33,018 nucleotides of DNA from Bog-473 sp035534235 (lineage in GTDB: Bacteria > Actinomycetota > Acidimicrobiia > Acidimicrobiales > RAAP-2). The stretch lies in contig DATLSH010000032.1 of the NCBI GenBank assembly GCA_035534235.1, forward strand, positions 1 to 33,018, written 5' to 3'. Below, in pieces: positions 8,108-14,759 of this stretch. The translations under genes were made by a program, and so were the position numbers. The number at the start of each line of letters is the position of its first letter. The stretch's first letter is position 1. The notes under the pieces are model-generated. The model worked only from the letters and a program-made list of their open reading frames with translations, made no database searches and was not told the origin of the DNA.

Positions 8108-8710
8108 TCACAACTTCGCTGACATGAAGGCAATAGGCACGGTGGAACCGAATGAGCGGTCGAGGGTGGCGATGCGCCGCCCGGGTTGCACGGCCACCTT
8201 CACGGGCCGGAGGCGAGGTCCCAGGAAATCTGCCGTGGCGTCGAGATCACCCACCGTGTATGTGAGCCCCCAGATCCGGGCTTCCCCTGGTGACGGTTCA
8301 GTCGGAGTTCCCACGACCTCCACCACAACCTGCCCTACCTTGAAGAACGCTTGTCGCAAGGGATCATCCGGCGTGCCCGTTTCACGGGTGCGAAGCAGGG
8401 GCATGCCGGAGAGCTCGAAGGCAGCGATCGTCCGGTGGAGATCGGGTGTGGCAACGACAATGTGATCCAGTCCGATGACCCCGTTGCGATGGCGGCGATG
8501 AGGCGGTGCCCCCACTCCCTCGTCACCGCCCTCGGGGAGCTCGCCGAACCCGTGGGCCTGCCGGAGCGTCCATGCCACCACACCCCTTCCGGGCCGGCCC
8601 AGCCGGTGACCGATCCCGCCCACAAAACAAGTGGCCCGCTCAACGGCGAAGCCCAACTCCTCCCACAATCCCGGTTCGTCGGCGACGTCCAGTGAGACCA
8701 GTTCCGGCAT
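8108..8710 (-). CDS. VOC/glyoxalase-superfamily protein
   Basis: The 200-residue protein contains the vicinal-oxygen-chelate signature GLDHIVVATPDLHRTIAAF (about 79-97), where the histidine is a typical metal ligand. It also has QAFFKVGQVVVEVVG, where the glutamate is a second ligand candidate. The first 75 residues also read like a weaker betaalphabetabetabeta module, so it may be a two-module monomer. VOC proteins include glyoxalase I, methylmalonyl-CoA epimerase and extradiol dioxygenases, and nothing here decides among them. It starts 18 bases after the stop of the HyuA-like gene on the same strand, so the two probably form a transcription unit. It is convergent with the dehydrogenase at 6944-8086 across 21 bases. 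A role on the same CoA substrates is inference. Confidence 0.75.
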   Translation of the reverse strand: MPELVSLDVADEPGLWEELGFAVERATCFVGGIGHRLGRPGRGVVAWTLRQAHGFGELPEGGDEGVGAPPHRRHRNGVIGLDHIVVATPDLHRTIAAFELSGMPLLRTRETGTPDDPLRQAFFKVGQVVVEVVGTPTEPSPGEARIWGLTYTVGDLDATADFLGPRLRPVKVAVQPGRRIATLDRSFGSTVPIAFMSAKL

Positions 8711-8728
8711 GCCGGCAGTCCGCTCAGC

Positions 8729-9178
8729 TCAGCGTTGTGCGATCGTCATGTCGTAGTTCCCGTGCTCGTCCAGCAAGGCGACATCACCCGGAGCCAGCAC
8801 GACAACGGTGAAGGGCTCCTCAATGAGTGCCGGCCCCTCCACCAGGGCGCCTGCCCCCAGGGCGGCACCGTCGTAGGTCGGCACGTCGGCGAAGCCTTCC
8901 CCGAAGTGGACCTCTCGCGAACCGCTCCGCGCATCCTCGGCCTGGGTCACCGTCCCCATGTGGGCCAGCACCAGGGGTTTCGGTGTCGCTCCCCGGTGGA
9001 CCAGACGAATACCGCGCACGAGCGGTTGCTGGGTGGGAAAGACGAACCCGCGCTTGGCCTCATGCTGGTGATGAAACCGGTCGGCCAGAATGAGGAGGTG
9101 GTCTTCGGAAAGTGACTCGCCCTCGGGGAGTGGCACGGACATGTCGAAATTCTGGCCGTGGTAGCCACCCTGCGCCAT
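8729..9178 (-). CDS. Free-standing HyuA-type C-terminal domain (hydantoinase A/oxoprolinase family)
   Basis: The 149-residue protein corresponds to only the C-terminal part of hydantoinase A or oxoprolinase subunits, which are normally about 650-700 residues. It begins at the GQxxxxxVPLPEG strand (HGQNFDMSVPLPEG) and ends with VPTYDGAALGAGALVEGPALIEEPFTVVVL cut across motifs V-x-Y-D, G-x-x-x-x-GPA-x-IEE and PGD. No N-terminal ATPase-fold part is nearby, since the next gene upstream runs the other way. The ATG at 9178 is chosen because AGGGGAG sits seven bases upstream; a TTG at 9184 is less suitable. Split carboxylase-like relatives with separate small subunits are known in the acetone/acetophenone carboxylase group, so it may be a genuine small subunit rather than a remnant. 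It is followed by a VOC gene. Confidence 0.75.
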   Translation of the reverse strand: MAQGGYHGQNFDMSVPLPEGESLSEDHLLILADRFHHQHEAKRGFVFPTQQPLVRGIRLVHRGATPKPLVLAHMGTVTQAEDARSGSREVHFGEGFADVPTYDGAALGAGALVEGPALIEEPFTVVVLAPGDVALLDEHGNYDMTIAQR

Positions 9179-9235
9179 GCCCAAGCTCCCCTGAGGCCGA
9201 CCCGCTTCGGGGCCGCCGAGAGCCTGATCCTAACC

Positions 9236-9249
9236 TGACGGCAACGTCA
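9236..9249. promoter_or_regulatory. Candidate operator: perfect palindrome in the HyuA-like/GMC divergent promoter
   Basis: TGACGGCAACGTCA has five-base perfect arms and a four-base centre. It extends to six-base arms with the flanking C (9235) and G (9250). It lies in the 84-base gap between the start at 9178 (minus) and 9263 (plus). Its TGAC...GTCA form and length match the palindromes at 3458-3471 and 28058-28071. Confidence 0.45.
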
Positions 9250-9262
9250 GCCATCGGGGTGA

Positions 9263-9847
9263 GTGGCACGCTACGTTGGCCCGGTGCCCGTCTGGTTGAG
9301 CGAAGGGGAGTTCGCCTCGCTGCGGGCCGCCTGTTCCGAAATGATGCCTTCGGACCAGGGCGCTCCGGGTGCCGAAGAGGCAGGAGTGGCCGACTACATC
9401 GACATTCTCCTCGGGGCGTTCACCTTCAATCCCCCGAGGATCTGGGCGGGGGGACCTACGTCGGGCCGCATGGGGGGTGAGGCGCGATTTGCCACCTTCC
9501 ACCGGCTGAGCCGGCTGGACGAACTGGCCTGGCGCATGCGCATTGAGGGGTCACAGGGGATACCTGAGAGAGAGTTCAACGGACCGGTCATCGGCCTTCA
9601 AGAGCGGTATCGCCGGGGGCTGGCCGCACTGGGTGACGACTTTGTCCCCGTGGACGGCAAGGAACGGCGCCGCCGGCTGCGCGCAGATCCCGAATTCTGC
9701 GAGTTGCTGCACGGGCACTGCTGCGAGGGCATGTACGGAGCGCCCGAATACGGGGGAAACCGCAACATGGTCGGTTGGGATTACATCGGCTTCAAGGGAG
9801 ACGTGCAACCTGTGGGCTACAGCGACGTTGAGGTATCGGGACCGTGA
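9263..9847 (+). CDS. Gluconate 2-dehydrogenase subunit 3-like protein (small partner of a GMC oxidoreductase)
   Basis: The 194-residue protein resembles the Gluconate_2-dh3 family. It has an acidic helical N-terminus (EFASLRAACSEMMPSD), a DYIDILLGAF segment, a central region of basic helices with the RYRRGLAAL stretch, and the C-terminal HGHCCEGMYGAPEYGGNRNMVGWDYIGF (read in parts), whose GxPEYGGN-x-x-x-x-GW signature is typical. Family members are small or chaperone subunits for FAD gluconate, glucose or related dehydrogenases. Many carry a Tat signal; none is visible here, so the complex may stay cytosolic. The GTG at 9263 is the first usable start; a GTG at 9284 is possible. Its TGA overlaps the GTG of the GMC gene (GTGA, 9844-9847), so the two are almost certainly co-translated partners. 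Confidence 0.8.
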   Translation: MARYVGPVPVWLSEGEFASLRAACSEMMPSDQGAPGAEEAGVADYIDILLGAFTFNPPRIWAGGPTSGRMGGEARFATFHRLSRLDELAWRMRIEGSQGIPEREFNGPVIGLQERYRRGLAALGDDFVPVDGKERRRRLRADPEFCELLHGHCCEGMYGAPEYGGNRNMVGWDYIGFKGDVQPVGYSDVEVSGP

Positions 9848-11505
9848 CTCCTGATGCCATCATCATCGGTTCCGGCCCGGGAGGCTCCACGGCGGCCGAG
9901 GTCCTGACGCGGGCCGGATGGTCGGTCGTCATCATGGAGAAGGGGCGCAACCACCTTCTCGACCCCGATGACCTTACGAAACCGGCACGCGATTTCTCCA
10001 ACGACGAGATCAAGTTCATCTCCCGTCACTTCCTGGGACCTGACCCACTCATTGAGCCCCGTGCCTTCCGGCGATCGACGGAGGAAGGCGAGCACACCCA
10101 TGTCGGCGAGGTCAACTCCATCCCCACGACCGTGGGTGGGGGCGGGACCCATGCCGACGGGAAGGTGCCCCGATTCCGGGAGGAGGACTTCGGTCTCCAC
10201 TCGGTCTATGGACCACAGGACGGAGCACACGTTGACGACTGGCCGCTTACCTATGCCGAACTCGAGCCGTATTACGCGGAGGTGGAGCACGCCATCGGGG
10301 TAGCCGGTCGGGAAGGTGCCAACCCCTTCGCCGCCTGGCGTTCGGGGCCCTATCCCATGCCCCCCGGCGCTCCCATGTACGGCTCCGTACTGTCCTCAGC
10401 CGCCGCCGAGAAGCTTGGCCTTCATCCCTACGAGGCTCCAACGGCGGCCAACAGCATCGCCTATGACGGTCGTCCCGCTTGCAACAATTGCGGGTACTGC
10501 GCATTCTTCGGCTGCCCCATTCATGCCAAAGGTGACCCCGTGGCGCTCCTGACCAAGACGCTGGCCACGGGGAGGGCCGAGTTGATGGCCGAGACTTTCG
10601 TCTCCCGAATTCGGATAGAGGGAAGCCGCGCCACCGCCGTCGACTACATCGGGCCCGATGGCGTGACACGGACGATGGGTGCCCAGTTGGTGATCGTGGC
10701 CGGCGGGGCGATAGAGACTCCACGGCTCCTCCTGCTCTCGGGCCTGGAGCATCCGGCGCTCGGTCGACACCTGATGGTGCACTTCCAGACCATCACCGTC
10801 GGCCATTTCGCAGAGTTGCGCCTCCATCCCCACAAGGGGCGAGCGGTGACCCATGTGCACGACGACGCCATGGTGCAGGACGACCGTGCGCGGGCCGCGG
10901 CGGCAGAAGCTGGCCTGCCCTGGTTGCGCGGGGGGTTGGTCGAGCACAGCGGTAGCGGCCTGCCGATCATGGAAGCCCGTCATTCCCCCTGGGGTCGCCA
11001 TCACGCGCAAGCGATGCGAGATTCGAACCTTCGTGACCGCATGTGGGCCTTCATCATGCAGGGGGAGGATCTGCCCTATCCGTCGAACACCGTTGACCTG
11101 AGCCCGTCCATCCGCGACGCGCGTGGCTTCCCGGTGGCCCGGATCACCTACCAGCCGGGACGCCATGAGTTGGCGGCGTCGAAACACCACGGCAAGATCC
11201 TCCAGGCCGTGCTGGAAGAGATGGGAGCCGACTGGACAGTTCACACTTCATCGCCGGGGGTCTCGTATCACGGCATCGGTGCGACGCCGGTACCCGAAAG
11301 CCGTCACGTTATCGGCACGGCCCGTATGGGAGACGATCCCGCATCGTCGGTGGTCGACCGTTGGGGTCGGGTGCACTCACTGGAAAATGTGATCGTGGCC
11401 GACTCCTCGGTCTTCGTCACCTCCGCCGGATACGGCCCGACCCTGACCCTGGTGGCCCTGGCGGCACGGGCCGCTCACCACCTGGCCGGCACCCTGCCTT
11501 CCTGA
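9844..11505 (+). CDS. GMC-family FAD oxidoreductase with a four-cysteine cluster
   Basis: The 553-residue protein has the dinucleotide-binding GSGPGGSTAAEVL (about 9-21), an ADGKVPRFREEDF insert, and the GMC C-terminal domain with RHVIGTARMGDDP, where His488 is the likely proton acceptor. The sequence CNNCGYCAFFGC (Cys213, 216, 219, 224) resembles the cysteine-rich stretch of GMC dehydrogenases that work with a Gluconate_2-dh3 partner, where iron-sulphur binding has been reported for glucose dehydrogenase. The usual second active-site Asn/His (NPxxT) is Gly here (GYGPTLT). It should oxidise an alcohol or sugar, passing electrons to a carrier rather than oxygen. The substrate is unknown. It is coupled to the upstream small-subunit gene by a GTGA overlap. 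Confidence 0.9.
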   Translation: MTPDAIIIGSGPGGSTAAEVLTRAGWSVVIMEKGRNHLLDPDDLTKPARDFSNDEIKFISRHFLGPDPLIEPRAFRRSTEEGEHTHVGEVNSIPTTVGGGGTHADGKVPRFREEDFGLHSVYGPQDGAHVDDWPLTYAELEPYYAEVEHAIGVAGREGANPFAAWRSGPYPMPPGAPMYGSVLSSAAAEKLGLHPYEAPTAANSIAYDGRPACNNCGYCAFFGCPIHAKGDPVALLTKTLATGRAELMAETFVSRIRIEGSRATAVDYIGPDGVTRTMGAQLVIVAGGAIETPRLLLLSGLEHPALGRHLMVHFQTITVGHFAELRLHPHKGRAVTHVHDDAMVQDDRARAAAAEAGLPWLRGGLVEHSGSGLPIMEARHSPWGRHHAQAMRDSNLRDRMWAFIMQGEDLPYPSNTVDLSPSIRDARGFPVARITYQPGRHELAASKHHGKILQAVLEEMGADWTVHTSSPGVSYHGIGATPVPESRHVIGTARMGDDPASSVVDRWGRVHSLENVIVADSSVFVTSAGYGPTLTLVALAARAAHHLAGTLPS

Positions 11506-11516
11506 GGCGGCACCGG

Positions 11517-11533
11517 CGGGCGGTGAACGCCCG
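11517..11533 (+). terminator. Short GC hairpin after the GMC gene
   Basis: CGGGCG (11517-11522) and CGCCCG (11528-11533) can pair around a GTGAA loop, 11 bases after the GMC stop codon. There is no T-run, so it could be a weak terminator or an mRNA 3' end stabiliser, or simply GC-rich chance. Confidence 0.3.
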
Positions 11534-11602
11534 GCCGCGCTCATCGCCTACACCGTGATTGCCACCGGGGCGACACCGGCCCGAAACACTGGCGGCAGAA
11601 GC

Positions 11603-11618
11603 TGGTCTCAGTAGACCA
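11603..11618. promoter_or_regulatory. 16-base palindrome upstream of the cNMP-domain gene
   Basis: TGGTCTCAGTAGACCA has six-base perfect arms around CAGT and ends 43 bases before the GTG at 11662. It differs from the TGAC-type palindromes, so a separate operator is possible, or an mRNA hairpin in the 5' leader. Confidence 0.35.
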
Positions 11619-11661
11619 ACCACACCCGAACCCGAAGACGATGGGTGAGGAGGAGGACACA

Positions 11662-12138
11662 GTGCACACTTTGGCGGACCGCAGCACCTACGCTGACTTC
11701 CTGCTGGACATTCCGGGCTTCACCAACTGCAGCAGGGTTGCACTTGAGGAGTTCGTGACCCGCGACGTGGTCAGGGTCCGTTGCGCGGCCGGCAAGAAGC
11801 TGAGTCCGCTGACCGACCGGGACCAGAATCTCTATGTCCTGGTTACCGGATCCGCTCTCCTCCGGGCACGCGATGGTGTCGCGGTGAAGTTGGAGCCGGG
11901 CGACTATTTCGGCCGGAGCCCCGGGCGACACGACCATGTCGGGATCACTGCGGTGGCCCTGAGCGACATTGAGCTCCTCGTCATCAGGCCCCAGGAGGTA
12001 GCCCGGATCGGACAGCCCATGGCCAGCGATCGGCATGCTTTGAGGCCGGAGCGCCAGAGTGCGCGCCCGATGGGTGCTCAGCGAACTTCTTCCCACCGCG
12101 GCCACCGCAGCGTTGCGCTGGCAGGCCAGAGGAGCTAG
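11662..12138 (+). CDS. Cyclic nucleotide-binding-domain-like protein without a DNA-binding domain
   Basis: The 158-residue protein carries one cupin-like cNMP-binding fold. GFTNCSRVALEEFVTRDVVRV is the usual N-terminal helix and first strand, and LYVLVTGSALLRA and VKLEPGDYFGR match the canonical lVxsGxvxv and lxxGdyfGe motifs. The phosphate-binding cassette residues (GE...RxA) are not clear, so nucleotide binding is uncertain. The C-terminal 30 residues are basic and disordered-looking with no helix-turn-helix. The GTG at 11662 is chosen over the ATG at 11641 because GAGGAGGAGG precedes it by about five bases. The gene ends in CTAG (12135-12138), a palindrome that provides the TAG stop here and the TAG stop of the convergent thiolase gene. 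Confidence 0.75.
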   Translation: MHTLADRSTYADFLLDIPGFTNCSRVALEEFVTRDVVRVRCAAGKKLSPLTDRDQNLYVLVTGSALLRARDGVAVKLEPGDYFGRSPGRHDHVGITAVALSDIELLVIRPQEVARIGQPMASDRHALRPERQSARPMGAQRTSSHRGHRSVALAGQRS

Positions 12139-13370
12139 CGCACACCACGGGTCAGCAGCATCGACCCAGCGATGGGGCCACCACCATTGGCCACGACTGC
12201 AACCTCTGGGGCACGCCCCCCGGGCCTGACCACCTGGCGCGGGCCACCCTCGCCCCGGAGTTGCACGCAGGCTTCGTGAATGAGCCCAAAACCGTGGAGC
12301 CGACCCCCGGAGAGTTGGCCGCCCGCAGTGTTGAGTGGCAAGAGGCCGTCCCGCGCGATGGCGCCACCTCCCTCGACGAAGGGACCGCTCTCGCCCCGAC
12401 CGCAGAAGCCGAGGGCTTCCAACCAGACCATGGTCAGCACGGAGAAGCCGTCGTAGAGCTGCGCCGTATCGACATCGGTGGGCGACAGATCGGTCCGCTC
12501 CCACATGGAGGCACCGGCGTCCCGGGCGGCCATCGTGGTCATGTCGTCGAACTGGTCCCAGCTGGGCCGGCCACGCAGGGCGGTGCCGACGGCGTTGATG
12601 TGCACCGCCGGGTGATTTAGGTCGCCGGCTGCATCGCGGTGGGACACAATGACCGCCGTCGATCCGTCACAGGGTGCATCGCAGTCGAAGAGGCAGAGAG
12701 GGCTGGTGATCATCCGCGCCGCCAGGTAGTCGTCCATCGACATCAGCTCGGTGTAGATCGCCTTGGGATTGAGGGCGGCGTTGCGGCGCCCGTTGAGGGC
12801 GATCTGGCCCAGTTGCTCCCGGGTCAGGCCGAACTCGTGCACCCGGCGTTGGCCCACCATGGCGATCCAATTGGCGGCCGAGACGGCACCGAAGGGTAGG
12901 GACCATTGCATGAAGCCCCCGAAACGCGGGACTCCGCCCCTGCCACCGCCACTACCACCGATGCCCTGACGCCCACCGGCACCCTGCGCCGTGCCCTCGC
13001 TGACGGTCCGGTACACCAGAACGTGGCGGGCCAGGCCGGCCGCCACGGCCAGGCTGGCCGCAATGACCGCTCGCATCTGCCCGGCGCCCTCACCGCCCCC
13101 GTCGTGCCAATTCAATGACAGCCCCATGGCGTCCTGGACGTCGGGTGTGCTGGGTCCGGCAAAGCCCGGCGTCCCGGCACCCATGCCGGGGTAGGTGGAC
13201 AGGCCGTCGATGTCATCGCGGGTCAGGCCAGCATCACCAATGGCCTCCAGAGCGGCCTCCACGGTGAGATCGATGTCGGACCTCCCGAGCCGCCGACCGA
13301 CCGCGGACTGCCCGATGCCGGAGATGATCGCCCTCCGCTCCATGGGCTCTTCCGTCGGGCGGGCGCTCAT
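12135..13370 (-). CDS. SCP-x/Ltp2-like thiolase-fold protein lacking the nucleophilic cysteine
   Basis: The 411-residue protein has thiolase-fold motifs of the SCP-x/lipid-transfer group: ERRAIISGIGQSAVGRRLG at the start, DAPCDGSTAVIVS in the middle and NTAGGQLSGGRLHGFGLIHEA near the end. The region that normally holds the acyl-carrying cysteine reads HDGGGEGAGQ (about 89-98), with no cysteine, as in Ltp2-type retro-aldolases. A glycine-rich insert lies at about 130-152. The ATGA overlap with the upstream DUF35 gene (13367-13370) and an AAGGG nine bases before the ATG support this start. In Ltp2-ChsH2 the DUF35 partner is needed for aldol cleavage of a side-chain acyl-CoA, and this pair may do the same with an unknown substrate. 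Its stop shares a CTAG with the convergent gene. Confidence 0.88.
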   Translation of the reverse strand: MSARPTEEPMERRAIISGIGQSAVGRRLGRSDIDLTVEAALEAIGDAGLTRDDIDGLSTYPGMGAGTPGFAGPSTPDVQDAMGLSLNWHDGGGEGAGQMRAVIAASLAVAAGLARHVLVYRTVSEGTAQGAGGRQGIGGSGGGRGGVPRFGGFMQWSLPFGAVSAANWIAMVGQRRVHEFGLTREQLGQIALNGRRNAALNPKAIYTELMSMDDYLAARMITSPLCLFDCDAPCDGSTAVIVSHRDAAGDLNHPAVHINAVGTALRGRPSWDQFDDMTTMAARDAGASMWERTDLSPTDVDTAQLYDGFSVLTMVWLEALGFCGRGESGPFVEGGGAIARDGLLPLNTAGGQLSGGRLHGFGLIHEACVQLRGEGGPRQVVRPGGRAPEVAVVANGGGPIAGSMLLTRGVR

Positions 13371-13795
13371 GGGGCAGCACCCTTCGCAACCGGCTTGAAG
13401 AGGGGGAGATAGACATCCTCGGCGTGTTCGAAGACGACCTCAACCGCCATGCCGACGAAAAGGTCATCGGGTTCGACGTCCACCAGGTTGGTGGTCAGGC
13501 GAACGTCCGGCTGTTCGTCAATGGATACCCAGGCGATGATGTAGGGATCGCTCCCGGGTATCCATTGCTGGTAGTTGACCGTGAACGTCTCGACCCGACC
13601 GCGACCGCTGACCCTCTGGGGCGCCACGTCACGCGACAGGCAGCGCGGGCATACCGGGCCAGGTGGATGGATGAAGAACTGGCAGGCGTTGCAGCGCAGG
13701 AGCTGCAGGATCCCCTCCGCACCCGACGTCCAGAAGAAGGCCACGTCGTCACTGAGGCGCGGCAGCAGGCGCAGGGATGGACCGTGGGCGACCAT
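13367..13795 (-). CDS. DUF35 zinc-ribbon/OB-fold acyl-CoA-associated protein
   Basis: The 142-residue protein has an N-terminal helix, a zinc ribbon with Cys35, Cys38, Cys49 and Cys52 (CNAC and CPRC), and then an OB-fold containing SGRGRVETFTVNYQQW and DPYIIAWVSIDE. DUF35 proteins bind thiolase-fold partners and help bind CoA substrates, as in ChsH2-Ltp2 and HMG-CoA synthase/thiolase complexes. An in-frame TGA just upstream makes the ATG at 13795 the first possible start. It overlaps the thiolase-like gene by four bases, so the two proteins are probably made in equal amounts and act as one complex. The roughly 190 bases upstream hold the likely promoter, but no clear operator was found. Confidence 0.9.
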   Translation of the reverse strand: MVAHGPSLRLLPRLSDDVAFFWTSGAEGILQLLRCNACQFFIHPPGPVCPRCLSRDVAPQRVSGRGRVETFTVNYQQWIPGSDPYIIAWVSIDEQPDVRLTTNLVDVEPDDLFVGMAVEVVFEHAEDVYLPLFKPVAKGAAP

Positions 13796-13986
13796 GTCGG
13801 CATGATGTCACATGAGCGGTGTGCGGTGCCGCCTCGGTGCATCAGCGGGAGGGGGCAGAAGCACTCGTGGCGGGTGGAGCGGGGCTCCAGAGGCCGAGCG
13901 CATGGACCCGGGTTGTGGCATCCTGCCCGACGACTCCGTCCGGTTTACGGTGGATAAATCGTCCGCGCTCGCTCTAGGGATTCGGC

Positions 13987-14576
13987 TCACAACTCACTGA
14001 AGACAAGCTTGCTCAAGGTGACCAGGATCTTGCCGAGGCCATGTTGCGTGCCGGGAGCCGTAAGGGTGAAATCGAAGGTCTTGCCGTGTCCGGAGCCTCG
14101 AAGTTCACACAGAGGCGGGGCACCCTTTTGGTTCATGCACGTCATGTAAGCCACGGAGCCCACACCGGGCACATGCTTGGCCCCAGCCCCCAGCTCACCG
14201 TAGGACTGAGGAGCGGTGAGGTCTCCCTTCGTGATACTTGGCTCAAAGGTGAGTGTCAGGATGCCGGCTGCAGCGCCAAGGTCCCATGAGCATGCAATAT
14301 CGCCCGGACTGATGCCTCCAGTCGATGTGCCGGCACCCGCTGATCGACCAATGAGGTGCTTGATCGTCGACACGGTGAGAAGACCACAGGGACGGTTCGC
14401 CCGGTGAGCGGTGAAGACCGACACCGGTGCGCCATTCGGTGCATGTCAGCCGCCGCCGGTTCGGAAACCGACAATGCAGCGATGAACAAAGACGACACGC
14501 ATCCGAGAAGGGCCGTTGTCCCGAGGCGCCACTCACGACGAGCCATGACCGACCGTAGGGCCGGAAAACGCCGCAT
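13987..14576 (-). pseudogene. Exported DUF3558-like protein, apparently split by a frameshift
   Basis: Reading from 14576, one frame gives a convincing export signal: MRRFPALRSVMARREWRLG, then the hydrophobic LGTTALLGCVSSLFIAALS, then SVSEPAAA as a probable cleavage region. In this frame the continuation is arginine-rich and unprotein-like. A second frame, open from 14445 to the stop at 13987, encodes a plausible mature domain with RPCGLLTVSTIKHLIG, an IACSWDLG stretch and a Cys pair (MTCMNQKGAPPLCEL), resembling DUF3558-type actinobacterial exported proteins. Joining them needs one frameshift, most likely near 14440-14450 in a GC-repeat. It is either a sequencing or assembly error or a recently broken gene. 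A GTG at 14424 could start the mature part alone, without a signal peptide. Confidence 0.55.
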
Positions 14577-14577
14577 G

Positions 14578-14732
14578 TCAACGTTGGTCATAGGCCACGG
14601 AGTGGACGATGGATTCGACCTCGGGCACCTCCGCCAGGATAAGTACTGCGGATCGGTGAGGGTGAACATCTTGAGGTGGGAGTTGGCGAGGCGCGTTACC
14701 ATGATCTCCCGTTGGTGATCGGCGTTCTCCAT
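14578..14732 (-). other. Possible small frameshifted coding remnant
   Basis: From an ATG at 14732 one frame reads MENADHQREIMVTRLANSHL and on to MFTLTDPQ with strong G/C third positions. Then the coding-like signal appears to move to another frame (AVLILAEVPEVESIVHSVAY, ending YDQR at a TGA at 14578-14580). The stop lies one base before the ATG of the exported-protein gene at 14576, which is operon-like. The two parts would make a protein of about 50 residues only if a frameshift is allowed. No family is recognised and the signal could be chance. Confidence 0.25.
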
Positions 14733-14759
14733 TCGTGCGCCGTCGGAAGGGAGACGCCG

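Noticed and set aside
13801..13814. CATGATGTCACATG near the DUF35 start as another TGTCA-type operator
   Set aside because: Only one TGTCA half is present and the symmetry differs from the three good sites.
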